Shown here one piece after another: positions 26,501-36,400 of a DNA stretch of 64,000 bases. Positions within the stretch are counted from its first letter, which is position 1, and every line of letters starts with the position of its first letter. A program made the position numbers and the translations under genes. The stretch spans positions 14,863 to 78,862 of the forward strand of contig DAONQC010000007.1 of the NCBI GenBank assembly GCA_035409945.1. The letters run 5' to 3'. Below the pieces are notes generated by a model. It did not search any database. It saw nothing but the letters and a program-made list of their open reading frames with translations, and was not told the origin of the DNA. This DNA is from MWEH01 sp035409945. GTDB lineage: Bacteria; Bacillota; Clostridia; Christensenellales; DTU072.

Positions 26501-29500
26501 TTATGCTGCAGACTACAATTTGCACGCTGTATTTAATAAAAACAATGAATACTATACAGTCGTTTCTGAAAATGGGTATGAAATTTTATATGATTCGGAT
26601 AACAAAGTCTATATAGTGGGGCTAGGCAGTGAGTATAAGCTTGATAAAGCATACGAGGAGCTAGGACCTGATGTTACTGTTTATCCCAAAGAATTTACAT
26701 TTGGTCCTAAGTCTCTAAGACACTTATACGATTTAGGATTGAGGCTTCCAGGCTACTATGTTGTACAAAACGATGCGGGCATGAATATTTTATATAACTA
26801 CAAAACTATGCACTATATCGTTAGTAGCGAAGATTATGCCCGTATGGAAACAATAATGATAGATGATGCACCGGTTGAAAGACGGGTAGTGGAAGGACTA
26901 TTAGGAAACTCTGCTGTTATTAGATTATATGACGCAAAATATGCTGGTAAAAATATGACATATGATATAGTAACAGGCTGGTATATGGCTAGTGCGGTAG
27001 GCTCAAACGGTACTGTATATGAAGTGCACTACAATCCAACTGCGAGTGAATATATAATACCTCCAGCATTAGAATCTCAACTTCCTGCAATAGCAGCAGC
27101 TCTTGGTACTGCAAGAATTGTGGTAAATTCAAGTTTGGATTTAGCCGAATATCCATACACTAGGATAGATAGAACAGGTGGACTCATAGACGCTGTGGAC
27201 TGGGATGGTAGTATCTATGATGGAATAGAGTATAACCAGATGACCTGGGAGGATTTAACACTAGAAGGTGGTAAGTTTGTTGTTAAGGTAGTTATCGGTG
27301 AAGGAATGATGGCTACGTATGTAGAACCAGTCGTTGTAAAGGTGCTGAATAGAACAGTATTAACCGATCTACCATATATAAATATAAATACACCTAACGG
27401 ACAAGTTAAAGCTCCAATAGCTATGACTGTAGATGTAGATCCTATTGCATATTTACTGTACAAGGCGTATTACATAAATGGATTGCGCAATAATGAAGCT
27501 GGGTTTGTAAGATGGTTTTTTGATAAGTATGATGTAAGAATTCAGTTTACAAAAGTATATCCACTAAATCCAGAAGAAGAAACTCCAGATGAAGTTGGGG
27601 CGTTTGTCTGGGCCTTTGATTTTATAAATGAAAATACCATATATACCGAAAAACAAATCAATAACTATGGTGATGTAACCGACCATAATTATACTTATGT
27701 ATACACTAATTTCCACGGACAAATAATTGCACTTCGTCTTAGAGTGTTACCGAGAGAATTTAAGTATTTCACGCTACCAGGAGAAGCTAAAAACAATACT
27801 CATACTGTTGATGTTTTATATCCTAGTACATATTATATCCCAACAAATCTAACATATTACTTTGAAGGTCTAGGCGGCCAAATGTATACCTTAAACTTTG
27901 GAAACTTGCTTGGTAGCACAATTTTTGCAGATAAGCCAACTAGAATGCCTAATATTGGTAGTGTACTGAAAGGACCTAATGCAAAACCATTAGTAGCTTG
28001 GGCACATGAAAAAGTTGATAATGTAAAATTAGTAAATGAAAGAGACGAAAATAATAACCCTAAACCATTCACAACTGCAGTGGATAATAAGACTACCGCA
28101 TTTTTAAATTTCAGTGGTCACTTTGACGAAAATAAAGAGTGGTTTTATGAAGATTGGTTTAAGGTGCCGTACCTTATTATGAATGTAGATGTTCCAGATA
28201 AAGTAGTGGAAACATTTAACAAAGAGCTAAAAACAGAAAATCATACTCTTGCAGAGTACGCACTAAGAAATATAAAAATTAAAGACTACATTAATGCAGG
28301 CGAGGAATACGACATAGATGATGAATTGCTTGGTATTTTCAACGTAGACCCATTTGATAAATCTACTTGGGTACTCCCAACTGAAATAGCAGTGTTTTTC
28401 ACCATAAATAAAGATGCAGGTATTTATCAAAGATATGATTACAATAATGAATACGACAGTGAAGGCACATTAACAAAGTATGGTGTGGAATGGAAAAATA
28501 TCGAAGGCGATACAGCTGTACACTTTACGGTAGATAGTGACGGTAAATATACCATAGCTGATGTAAGCGAAAATCCTGGTGCATACTACTTAGAGACTAC
28601 AATTGGTGATGCAACTACTGATAACCACATAGTTTTGAGGTTGCTGGTTAGGAATTTATCTGTGGTAGCTTCTGATGTTGAGTTTTATAACGCAGATGGC
28701 AGTACCCTTAAAAATGCCGCATCTGAAGAACTTACCATCATATCTGAAGCAAGAATCCTAGGAGTAAATGATGGTAATTTAGGCGATAGTCTTCAAGAAA
28801 AGGTATTTACATATAAAGTCGACACGTACAAGAGATTCGATATACCAAAGCTTTTAAGAGTAACATTTAAAGATGGTAGCGTTAGAGAATATTTCGTAGA
28901 CGATAGTGAGAGAGAATATTTCGCCAAGTGGTCGGAAAACACTCCTTGGAAAGAAAACACTTTACACACAGAAGTTTATGTAACTCTAGGTGCTAGCCCA
29001 GCATTTAGTCAAAAAATATATTTAACATACGATGTAGATAGAAATGATTTAGTTAGTTTGAATATAGTAAATTGTGATGCAGGTGTCTGCACCATAAACA
29101 TCGATGAGGAAACTAGAACCATAACGGTTGACGGTATAAAAGTATATAGCAGTGCAGCAGATAGCAACGATGTAAGTAACAATGGTTTCGTAGTAGATGC
29201 AGATGGTGAATTTGTTTTAGTCAATAATAAAAAAGTAAACGTCTATGACTATTTCATGTATCTATTTAGCGAAATAGAGGGAAGTTTCTTAGTCGGTGGC
29301 TCTAATCCAGAGACAATAGCTATACATGATGCCGCTACTTCAGCTGAACTTCCATTGTATGGAACTATTGACTTACAAAAAATGATTACTATACTCGGAC
29401 AAGGTGTGGATATATATGTAGGGCAAGGTAAAGGTGCAGATGACTTTACGGTAACTGTTAAAGTAATTGATGCTACTCCCGCAAATCAATTAGTAATTGA

Positions 29501-32500
29501 TGAAGATAGAGATAGTTACATAATAAAGATTGACGGTTCTGAATTAGGCTTAACCTTACAGGCATACAACCCAGACAATACCCCTAAATATCCTAATGGA
29601 TACGTAATTTCAGAAAACTTTGGCTTTAAGGTTAAATATGTTGATGGGAGAGAGGTTTACTATGCAAACTCTGTAACTGCAGATGCTCCCGTTCCGAGAT
29701 GGTGGTCGGTTGTTAAGTCGCCTGTTCCTGGTCTAGATCCCGAAGAGACTTGGATGTTAGGACTTAAAGAATTTGATAAGATTGATAGGCTGTCTGAAAT
29801 CAGCATATATGGTGGTGGAGCAATATGGCTATCAACACTTCTCCCAGATGGTTCTAGAGTGTACGCAAGATTTGCTTCAGTAGGTATAAGCATAGGCTCT
29901 GACTATAGCTCTGAAGAAGGAGTTGGAAGATATTATATTGAAAATGGAGTAATTACAATTAATAATATATACGACCATTATACTCTTGGAACAAACATCA
30001 TCCCATCAAGACTGCCATCAAGAATATTACTTGCTGGAAGTTTAGTTATAAGTGGTGTTGAATGGACCATGGAAGTAACGCCTGCAGAACTTGATGCAAT
30101 TAACTACTTAGGAACAGCAGAAGACATAGTGATTGCGAGAGCACGAGTTATGAGGGAAACGGTTTATTTGAAGCTAAGAGTGTTGCCTTGTGAAGTTCTA
30201 GGTGTGTCATATATTTATGAGGATGAAAATAATAGTAGATCTTTAATAAGTCAGTTAAAAAATGACGATGGGGATATAATTATCAACTTTGACGCATATA
30301 AAAATAGTGCATATGCTGGAAGTATTGGACTATCGAGGGTGCTGAACTTACATTATGGTGGAAGTAGAGTTTTCGTATATCAAAACATTGAATACTTCCC
30401 AGTCAATCCAGATACTGGACATGTGGCAACTGTTAGACAAACATCTGCGCCATATGATTTAAATGGGCATACCTTATCAATCAACGGGTTAGATTTAGAC
30501 AAACGAAACATACGGTTCAAAGTTACATTAATTGATGGTCAGGTTGTGAATTTAATTCTTCACTTCAATGATAAGACTGTTAAAAAATATAGTTTTGCAA
30601 ATATTGGTGATAGCGACAATGATAAAAATATTACATTAAATCCATACTCGGAGTATGTTGATATACCTAGTAATGTGACAATAGAGTTCTTAGAAGGACC
30701 ACCGCTTGTCAATTATCCCGCAGTTTGGACAAGACCCCCAGATTATGAAGTGAGATATGATACCAATAAGACCATACTAATTCATAAGCCTGATAATCAA
30801 AAGTATTTTCTCCTTACCTCAGAAATTGTATCAAATGCAGAGGAGTTCGCGGGCTATCCTCATCAAAATTTGGTGTTGAAAGTAAATATACTCGACTATA
30901 TATTAGAACGTTGGAGTTTAGAAGCAGGAGTTGATGATTTTTATGTTACATCTGGAGATACTCACTACGAAAATCCAAACGCAAAATATCACATGAGAGA
31001 TCCATATGCAGGCAAAGCTACCGATCTTCCTTCATCTGTAGAAGATATAAGATACTATCCAGGTAATGATGAACATCGCTTGCCGGTTGTTTGGGACTTT
31101 ACTGATGCTGATATTATAGCTGCAGGGACGCCTTCTGGGCATATCTTAGTAAAGGGATGGATATATGATAGAGATAGAGGGCAACCTATAACTATAAAGC
31201 TATACATTGATACTTGGGACTTTGACACTATTAGAAGGTTACAGGGTGGAACTTATCAAAGCATGATGCACGATATCAGATTCTATTTCTCACAAATATC
31301 AAATAAATCGTCATACCAGACATACGAAGTTGCGTTTAAGGTGAAAAATGTACGTGATGGCTCTGACCCAGTTTCTAAAAGTGTCATCTTCATACCTGAA
31401 GACATAGACCCAACAACGGTTAAAATTGCTGGCACAGACAACTATTATCCAGCTGATCATCCATACAGAATCAAGTGGGACGAAGGAGCGCTTATAAGGG
31501 CAAGAAATGCTATGAGTACAGGCGGAGACGCAGTAGGCAACTTCTCCTTAGCAAATGGCAATGCAGCTATAGTAAGAACTACTCCAGCATATAATGCTTA
31601 TTATCAATTTGAAACACTTACTATAACGCAAGTTGATTTAGGATATGGATACGGCAGCACAAACGAAGCAATATATGTGGTAGATCCTTTGAACCCATAT
31701 TTCGGAACCAATTATGTGTTACCAATTAAAGCAAAAGGCAACTATAACCTTGAATCTAATATTGATTTGAATTCTAAAGGGATGGTAGTATCAGCAGTTT
31801 GGTGGCAACCAGGAACGCCTGCTATATCTATACCAGACAAATATGTTGGTGGCGGTGTGTATAAGGGCTGGGCTGTGACCATACGTGTAGAAAACCCAAA
31901 TACTGGCTTTATCTATCAAGGCGCATTCAGAATAATGATGGTCTTTTTAGACATGTCGCCGATAACATATATTAACAATCAAAGCATGAATGTATTGAAT
32001 AGAGGTGCTATTAAGACCAATTACAACACTACTACATATGTAAATGCAATTAATCCATATGAAAATTCATATACAACCTCACTTATGAAAGAAAGGACAC
32101 TCGTTAGAGATGGCGTAAATGTTACAGGAAATGTCTTGAATATAGCGATAAAGGATTATAACTTAGAAGGCAAGACTTTAGATTATACAGTTACTGAGTG
32201 GGATCCCAATATACTAATAAATAACAACATGCACATCCAATATAGTAGGAAAGTAACTATAAGAGGAAGGTCGTACACTACAAGTATTGTAAGAAGACAA
32301 TATAACGCAAAATTCGAAATAACTGGTTTGGACTTAGGATATGGAATGGGTATAGATAGTGCAAAATACGATATGTTATCTTCAGACCCAATGGCGATTG
32401 CAGGAAAGGAAAAAACCATGTATATGGTAAACCCATTAGACATAAGTTTTGCAAGCAGTGGTATTCCTATGGCGGGCGACGAATATAAATATACATTTAT

Positions 32501-33089
32501 GCTACCCGAAACAAAGGTTCAAGGTAATTATAACGGTAGTCCATTTGTTGCAGGTGCTTTTAAATACAGGGTGGAATGGTGGAATGAACAACTACAAGGT
32601 AATCTCTACTTTGCAAGTGATATAGCAGTTGGTGGGTACTTAGATCATTTCAAGGTTGTACTCAGGGTGTTTGAAGAAAATGAAGAACATGTTGATGTCG
32701 AAGTATATTCTCAAGTGTATAACATAATACTATTCTTCCTTGACGCAAGAACTGGTTCGGAAATGAAGATTATAAGTGCAGGCAGTAACATAACCATGGG
32801 TTCGCCAAAGAAAGTATATGGCGCAAATGACTATGCAGGAGGGGAAAATCCATACGGCGCATACTATACTGATTCGCTAAGGACTGAACTTACAAATCTT
32901 GCAAGTGTTGTACATGCGGATAAGAGTTATTTATACGAAGTAACGAAGTGGAACGAAGCAGTTGTCGAAGGCGGAATGAGTAGACAGACAGCTAAAGAAA
33001 TTAGAATATACCCATCTAATTCAAATCCATCCAACCCAAAGACTATATATTCAGCAACACCATTCATAACAAGAGAGTATGCAGTATAA
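23553..33089 (+). CDS. Giant surface lipoprotein, 3178 aa, multi-domain (A of pair)
   Basis: A lipoprotein signal peptide ends at 'MVSC' (C31). Residues 50 to about 1000 are a non-repetitive region rich in beta strands. From about residue 1280 onward a recurring module appears. It has a 'PY' or 'PF' element, 5-15 residues, 'LP' or 'IP', a strand with F or Y and often G, then a conserved W about 15-25 residues on. Examples are 'LYPSTYYIPTNLTYYFEG', 'VDPFDKSTWVLPTEIAVFF', 'VDTYKRFDIPKLLRVTFKDG' and 'LNPYSEYVDIPSNVTIEFLEG'. The spacing suggests Ig-like beta domains, but I recognise no named family. The same module occurs in the 3908-aa protein downstream. There is no visible C-terminal anchor, so lipidation is the likely attachment. 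Role in adhesion or binding is only inference. Confidence 0.85.
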   Translation: MLGKTKLKQKVLVAVIIIVLVALVAGIMVSCSPPSDVQASPFFINDSIENEVNKDKTQKDEAVDRATGSLDNLLQYLDSEIVSTTGYYVGAKMHVNTEDGSAFILNLQANMYTWPYEQYAEGTPEREEALAKHNELIKYNDLVLEWYDGTTNTMLIGFYFDGINPDPADPGNILYLNLQGSKRYFLNFGDTVLYQQLIRLITQFSLENVIASTSSDDSSDTAISSVNALLKQAVTTNYKLTLNGDVTSVYFNDIPLTIIAPNVTNFIQGIFGPFDDKLDPLTFKYLGFLFSVLGTAEIRTLNSYMQFLMKPNEALGKEILTGMDVEFRGSSLVRKKNREGDYNSENVPFTVKIAVDYDIRVSQNIVLDRENYKLFENGNFEFIGDMYIPQLDLKLDTLIRTDMNRFDNKTNKVYMSARDLATDDLIIGLFYKDELTYIDIEGLQHLYGGIKFEDIGLPKAYKGGFNLASTLEWFSEFIDAMIVLLVDNILTPKENDASSKYNEVMTAIMDNIESTMKDEDDPTSHATIKVKIDMPLIKRVLSVTSKTNTNFTTDQIIQLLNRQFNIDLEAIASILGMSVEELLDRTYFEITYDVDTHAIKIEVYSAAEKPRGAPADLYLRLDLIPIKFGEKVRIAFPNFDNFKELQDVMTYSGYIEGQFLFAQTEEVDLSRALGAFMGDTSGLNTPFILPKAADIYFTMLYDQYIREQVLENGRWTRKGRSAFDIRAYMMEGSDKTEVLRIYANDVSFNTAHPLEELGYVWLDYKVFDHLPKFKIREDLFVTSLYEYMGYDFENESGDIVLGLTDIVKALMEDSWATFEPDVIRVTTSNDTIKQFFGVDEMIGSLAIQIGFKQRVKNIDQLEKDFAMYSVGEFTNITGASPYSTKLHETIPVYFDFGTRIETRNLKFLYNQDSIEIIAGNAYYRPRIDKQFMGVTRDYLVYISSSTGRQKIAQLVEDYYVWEPLGVIPTSVRAYYGEMNMVNTYAADYNLHAVFNKNNEYYTVVSENGYEILYDSDNKVYIVGLGSEYKLDKAYEELGPDVTVYPKEFTFGPKSLRHLYDLGLRLPGYYVVQNDAGMNILYNYKTMHYIVSSEDYARMETIMIDDAPVERRVVEGLLGNSAVIRLYDAKYAGKNMTYDIVTGWYMASAVGSNGTVYEVHYNPTASEYIIPPALESQLPAIAAALGTARIVVNSSLDLAEYPYTRIDRTGGLIDAVDWDGSIYDGIEYNQMTWEDLTLEGGKFVVKVVIGEGMMATYVEPVVVKVLNRTVLTDLPYININTPNGQVKAPIAMTVDVDPIAYLLYKAYYINGLRNNEAGFVRWFFDKYDVRIQFTKVYPLNPEEETPDEVGAFVWAFDFINENTIYTEKQINNYGDVTDHNYTYVYTNFHGQIIALRLRVLPREFKYFTLPGEAKNNTHTVDVLYPSTYYIPTNLTYYFEGLGGQMYTLNFGNLLGSTIFADKPTRMPNIGSVLKGPNAKPLVAWAHEKVDNVKLVNERDENNNPKPFTTAVDNKTTAFLNFSGHFDENKEWFYEDWFKVPYLIMNVDVPDKVVETFNKELKTENHTLAEYALRNIKIKDYINAGEEYDIDDELLGIFNVDPFDKSTWVLPTEIAVFFTINKDAGIYQRYDYNNEYDSEGTLTKYGVEWKNIEGDTAVHFTVDSDGKYTIADVSENPGAYYLETTIGDATTDNHIVLRLLVRNLSVVASDVEFYNADGSTLKNAASEELTIISEARILGVNDGNLGDSLQEKVFTYKVDTYKRFDIPKLLRVTFKDGSVREYFVDDSEREYFAKWSENTPWKENTLHTEVYVTLGASPAFSQKIYLTYDVDRNDLVSLNIVNCDAGVCTINIDEETRTITVDGIKVYSSAADSNDVSNNGFVVDADGEFVLVNNKKVNVYDYFMYLFSEIEGSFLVGGSNPETIAIHDAATSAELPLYGTIDLQKMITILGQGVDIYVGQGKGADDFTVTVKVIDATPANQLVIDEDRDSYIIKIDGSELGLTLQAYNPDNTPKYPNGYVISENFGFKVKYVDGREVYYANSVTADAPVPRWWSVVKSPVPGLDPEETWMLGLKEFDKIDRLSEISIYGGGAIWLSTLLPDGSRVYARFASVGISIGSDYSSEEGVGRYYIENGVITINNIYDHYTLGTNIIPSRLPSRILLAGSLVISGVEWTMEVTPAELDAINYLGTAEDIVIARARVMRETVYLKLRVLPCEVLGVSYIYEDENNSRSLISQLKNDDGDIIINFDAYKNSAYAGSIGLSRVLNLHYGGSRVFVYQNIEYFPVNPDTGHVATVRQTSAPYDLNGHTLSINGLDLDKRNIRFKVTLIDGQVVNLILHFNDKTVKKYSFANIGDSDNDKNITLNPYSEYVDIPSNVTIEFLEGPPLVNYPAVWTRPPDYEVRYDTNKTILIHKPDNQKYFLLTSEIVSNAEEFAGYPHQNLVLKVNILDYILERWSLEAGVDDFYVTSGDTHYENPNAKYHMRDPYAGKATDLPSSVEDIRYYPGNDEHRLPVVWDFTDADIIAAGTPSGHILVKGWIYDRDRGQPITIKLYIDTWDFDTIRRLQGGTYQSMMHDIRFYFSQISNKSSYQTYEVAFKVKNVRDGSDPVSKSVIFIPEDIDPTTVKIAGTDNYYPADHPYRIKWDEGALIRARNAMSTGGDAVGNFSLANGNAAIVRTTPAYNAYYQFETLTITQVDLGYGYGSTNEAIYVVDPLNPYFGTNYVLPIKAKGNYNLESNIDLNSKGMVVSAVWWQPGTPAISIPDKYVGGGVYKGWAVTIRVENPNTGFIYQGAFRIMMVFLDMSPITYINNQSMNVLNRGAIKTNYNTTTYVNAINPYENSYTTSLMKERTLVRDGVNVTGNVLNIAIKDYNLEGKTLDYTVTEWDPNILINNNMHIQYSRKVTIRGRSYTTSIVRRQYNAKFEITGLDLGYGMGIDSAKYDMLSSDPMAIAGKEKTMYMVNPLDISFASSGIPMAGDEYKYTFMLPETKVQGNYNGSPFVAGAFKYRVEWWNEQLQGNLYFASDIAVGGYLDHFKVVLRVFEENEEHVDVEVYSQVYNIILFFLDARTGSEMKIISAGSNITMGSPKKVYGANDYAGGENPYGAYYTDSLRTELTNLASVVHADKSYLYEVTKWNEAVVEGGMSRQTAKEIRIYPSNSNPSNPKTIYSATPFITREYAV

Positions 33090-33194
33090 AAACTGAAAGA
33101 AAAACATATAGAAAACAAAGAAGGAACGAACAAAGGCCTAGCTACTGAAAGAAAAAAATAAAGAAAGTAGTAAAACTAGCAATCGATAAACTCG

Positions 33195-33430
33195 AGGTAC
33201 TGATAACGTAAAAAGCAACACTAATGTCAATGCCTTCATTACAAGGGAGTATTTAGCGTAAAACAGTGTATTGAAATGATGTGTCAATAATAAGGATAAA
33301 GAAGGAACTGATAACGGAAAAGTAAACACTAGTAATTGGAAAATGTTCGGTATTATAGTAGGAAAACTTTAGTGTAAGATGTAAAAGCGATAATTAACAA
33401 GCTTAGTTGATAATGGAAAGAAGGTAACAT
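33195..33430 (+). repeat. Degenerate repeats between the two giant lipoprotein genes
   Basis: ACTGATAACGTAAAAAGCAAC (33199), ACTGATAACGGAAAAGTAAAC (33311) and GTTGATAATGGAAAGAAGGTAAC (33407) are three units about 100-110 bases apart; the last one forms the ribosome-site region of the 3908-aa gene. In addition the 3' end of the 3178-aa gene (TTCATAACAAGAGAGTATGC, 33063 on) recurs at 33236 as TTCATTACAAGGGAGTATTT. So the whole 339-base spacer is built of duplicated material. No terminator or promoter was found. Confidence 0.72.
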
Positions 33431-36400
33431 GAAACTTAAAAAACTAACTACAATTTTATTAGTTATTTTTATGATAGCAGCGCTTGCGCTTGTTATTAGT
33501 TCTTGTGCTCCCGAGCAAACAGGGGAAGATAAAAAAACGCAAGACAGTAATACTGTCATTCCCGGATTATCACTTGATAAAACTGAAGTGTTTAATAAAA
33601 TTAGTACTGGTGCCACTGCATTAAACCAGCACTTAACTTCGGATAGAAAGACAGAGCAAATAACATATGTAAATTCGCAGTTTAACGTAGAGGTTAAAGA
33701 CATTAATTTAGATATATCATATCAAGCTAACTACAATAACGAGAGAAGGCAAGATTCAGAGATATATCTTAAGATTTTCGATCATTTCAATCACCAAGAT
33801 AAGATATCTGTCTACTACGCTAATTCCACTCTTTACTACAGAATCGGCAAGCAATTCAATAGGATTGAAGGTTTTGGCGGAACTAGCATGTTTAACGTTT
33901 TCTTTGATGTAATGAAGAACTTTGATTTAGGAGAGTTGATTACTTCAGAGGCTGTTTTAGAGACTTTAAATATGGTGAGGTTTTATACCTTAACTGAAAA
34001 TATTAGCAAAGCAAATGTAGCAAATAACATAGAAAGCTTCAACATCATAAATGTCCCCTTGGATACATCAAAAGATGTAGTGAATGATGGTATCCAGAAT
34101 TCATTAGTGCCATTTGGTGCTAAATTTGATCCATTGACAGATTTGCTTTTAGGCGTGAAACTATCTTCTCTTAGCGCATTTAAAGTAGAAAGATTTACTT
34201 TACGAAGATTTAATGCAACTGTCGAAACACTCCCAGATCATTCCACTTATGTCCATGCTATGGAAATTGTTTTTGATGATGATGAAGAAGGTATGGAACC
34301 GTGGGGTACGGTTAACAATGATTATAGAGTAGAAATTAAATACGCTATTGATACTGAGAGGCAGCAAATTCTCACCCAAGAAGATAGAAATAACCTAAAT
34401 TCATATGTAGAAAGTAAGCAAGGTCAATTCCATTTCAAAGGTTATTTAGAGATTCCTGATTTGGACGAAAGGTTCCCAACGGACTTACAGTTAATCCTTG
34501 ACATGGCAAACAATACAAATAATAAAATACTTCTGGATATAAGAGACAAAAGTGATAATCTTGGGGAATCCCATTCCATTAATGAGCAAATGATAGCCTC
34601 TTATTATAAAGATGGAAACTTATACATAGATAGTAGTGGATTTTTAAACAGATATGTAAAAAGAGCGGTAGATTACGAAGCGGTCAGTGCAGACAAAATA
34701 AAAATTACCACACTAGATGTTTCTAGTATGCTTCAAAATGCCATAGGACAGGCAACGGCATTACTAACAAAAGGCTTTTCAATAAGTAGCTTGTTAGGAT
34801 CTACAGGCGCAGAACCAGACGCGGGGGGCATACTGTTAAGCAAAGTTCGTAGTGAGGGAGACCGTGTAATACTTAGAGTAGATGATGAATTAGTAACAGG
34901 ACTTTCTTCAAATAGCAGTGCAACCTTAGTGTCGCAACTTTCAGAACTTTTGGGTATAACTAGAGGGCAAGCTGAATTATTGTATGCGCTAGGAATTTTT
35001 GATGATCTTTATCTTGAATTTTCGTATAACACGAACAAACATGCTCTATCACCAACCCCAGGAGAGTTTATGTTGCAGGCTATAAGTAAAGATAGAGTGT
35101 TATGTACTTTAGCTTTAGTTTCTGAAGATATTCCTGTAGAAGGTTTAGATATTTTGTTCCCAGATGAAGTTAATCCTTCATATTTTCAAGAATATGAACA
35201 GCTTGTTACCCCAGATATAGTAAACGTTGAAATCGATGCTTTGATATCTACAGAAAATGCTTCTACTTCTCAAAACGCTGATTTATCTAAACTTATGGGT
35301 ATATTTATGGGTGATGTGTCTGGCAAAAACACACCGCTCCGCATCTCTCCAGGAACGGACAATGGTGTGAAAATACAGGGACATATTGCTACATATAACG
35401 ACGATACATATGTAACACTCACAGTCTCAAAAGGAACGGAAATTCTAGTTAGGGTTAATACTGATATGGACGCTCCAGAAGATGTACTTGTAGATAACCG
35501 CATGATAGGTGCGAAGTATCGCATGAGAGTGTCTGTAATAAAAGAAGGACTCAACAAACTTTCGGCAGAAGGCAGTGTTTTTGACTTTAATAATCTAGTA
35601 ACTAATGTACCTTTGATATTAGAAGAGTCGGTAGTTCGTCTAGATGGCGAAAGTATTTGTATCGAAATGTTCCCGCATATACAAAAAGGAAAGACAGTTG
35701 ACCCATTAAAGAAAATTACTGGTGTACCAGGACTTATGAGTACCGCAAGGGTGAAAGTCACATTTGCGTTACCTGACATAGAAGAGCCAACAGATGGTTA
35801 TTATAGCCCAGTTATCAATATCAATAATGAAGAGATATGGAGTGGGATGTATGAAGCTAAATTCCAGGAAAAAGCTGAGGTAGTCTTTGGCAATAATGTA
35901 AAAGAATACTTTCTAACGTTTACTGGGGAGTCTGTTAAGATGGTAACGGGCAAAACAAACTACAACCCAACAACATCACTGTTTGGGCTGCAAGTAGCGT
36001 ATTCAATGTACTTTACTGACAGAGTAAATGGCACAAATAAAGTCTTGAATCTTAAAGATGCATTTATGATCATCGATCCAGGCGCTGTGCAACCAATGGC
36101 TGATACTATTGAAGTTATTTATGACAATGGTAGAATAGGTTCTCTTCCATACAGAATAGAAGGCTTCCCATACAATAACACAAATATCAAACAGGTATAT
36201 AGCGGACTACCAGCTCAGACATATTCCATAATAATTGGAGAAGGAAGTATCGGAGAAACTAGGTTTGATGCGCTAGTTGAGGTACTAAACTGTGTGCCTG
36301 TGGTTCCTGAAGGTGACTATTATAACAACACTATTCCTATAGTTGCAAAGGTAACAATAGACCCATACGATTATGCAATAAAGAAAGCTGAAGCCGAAGC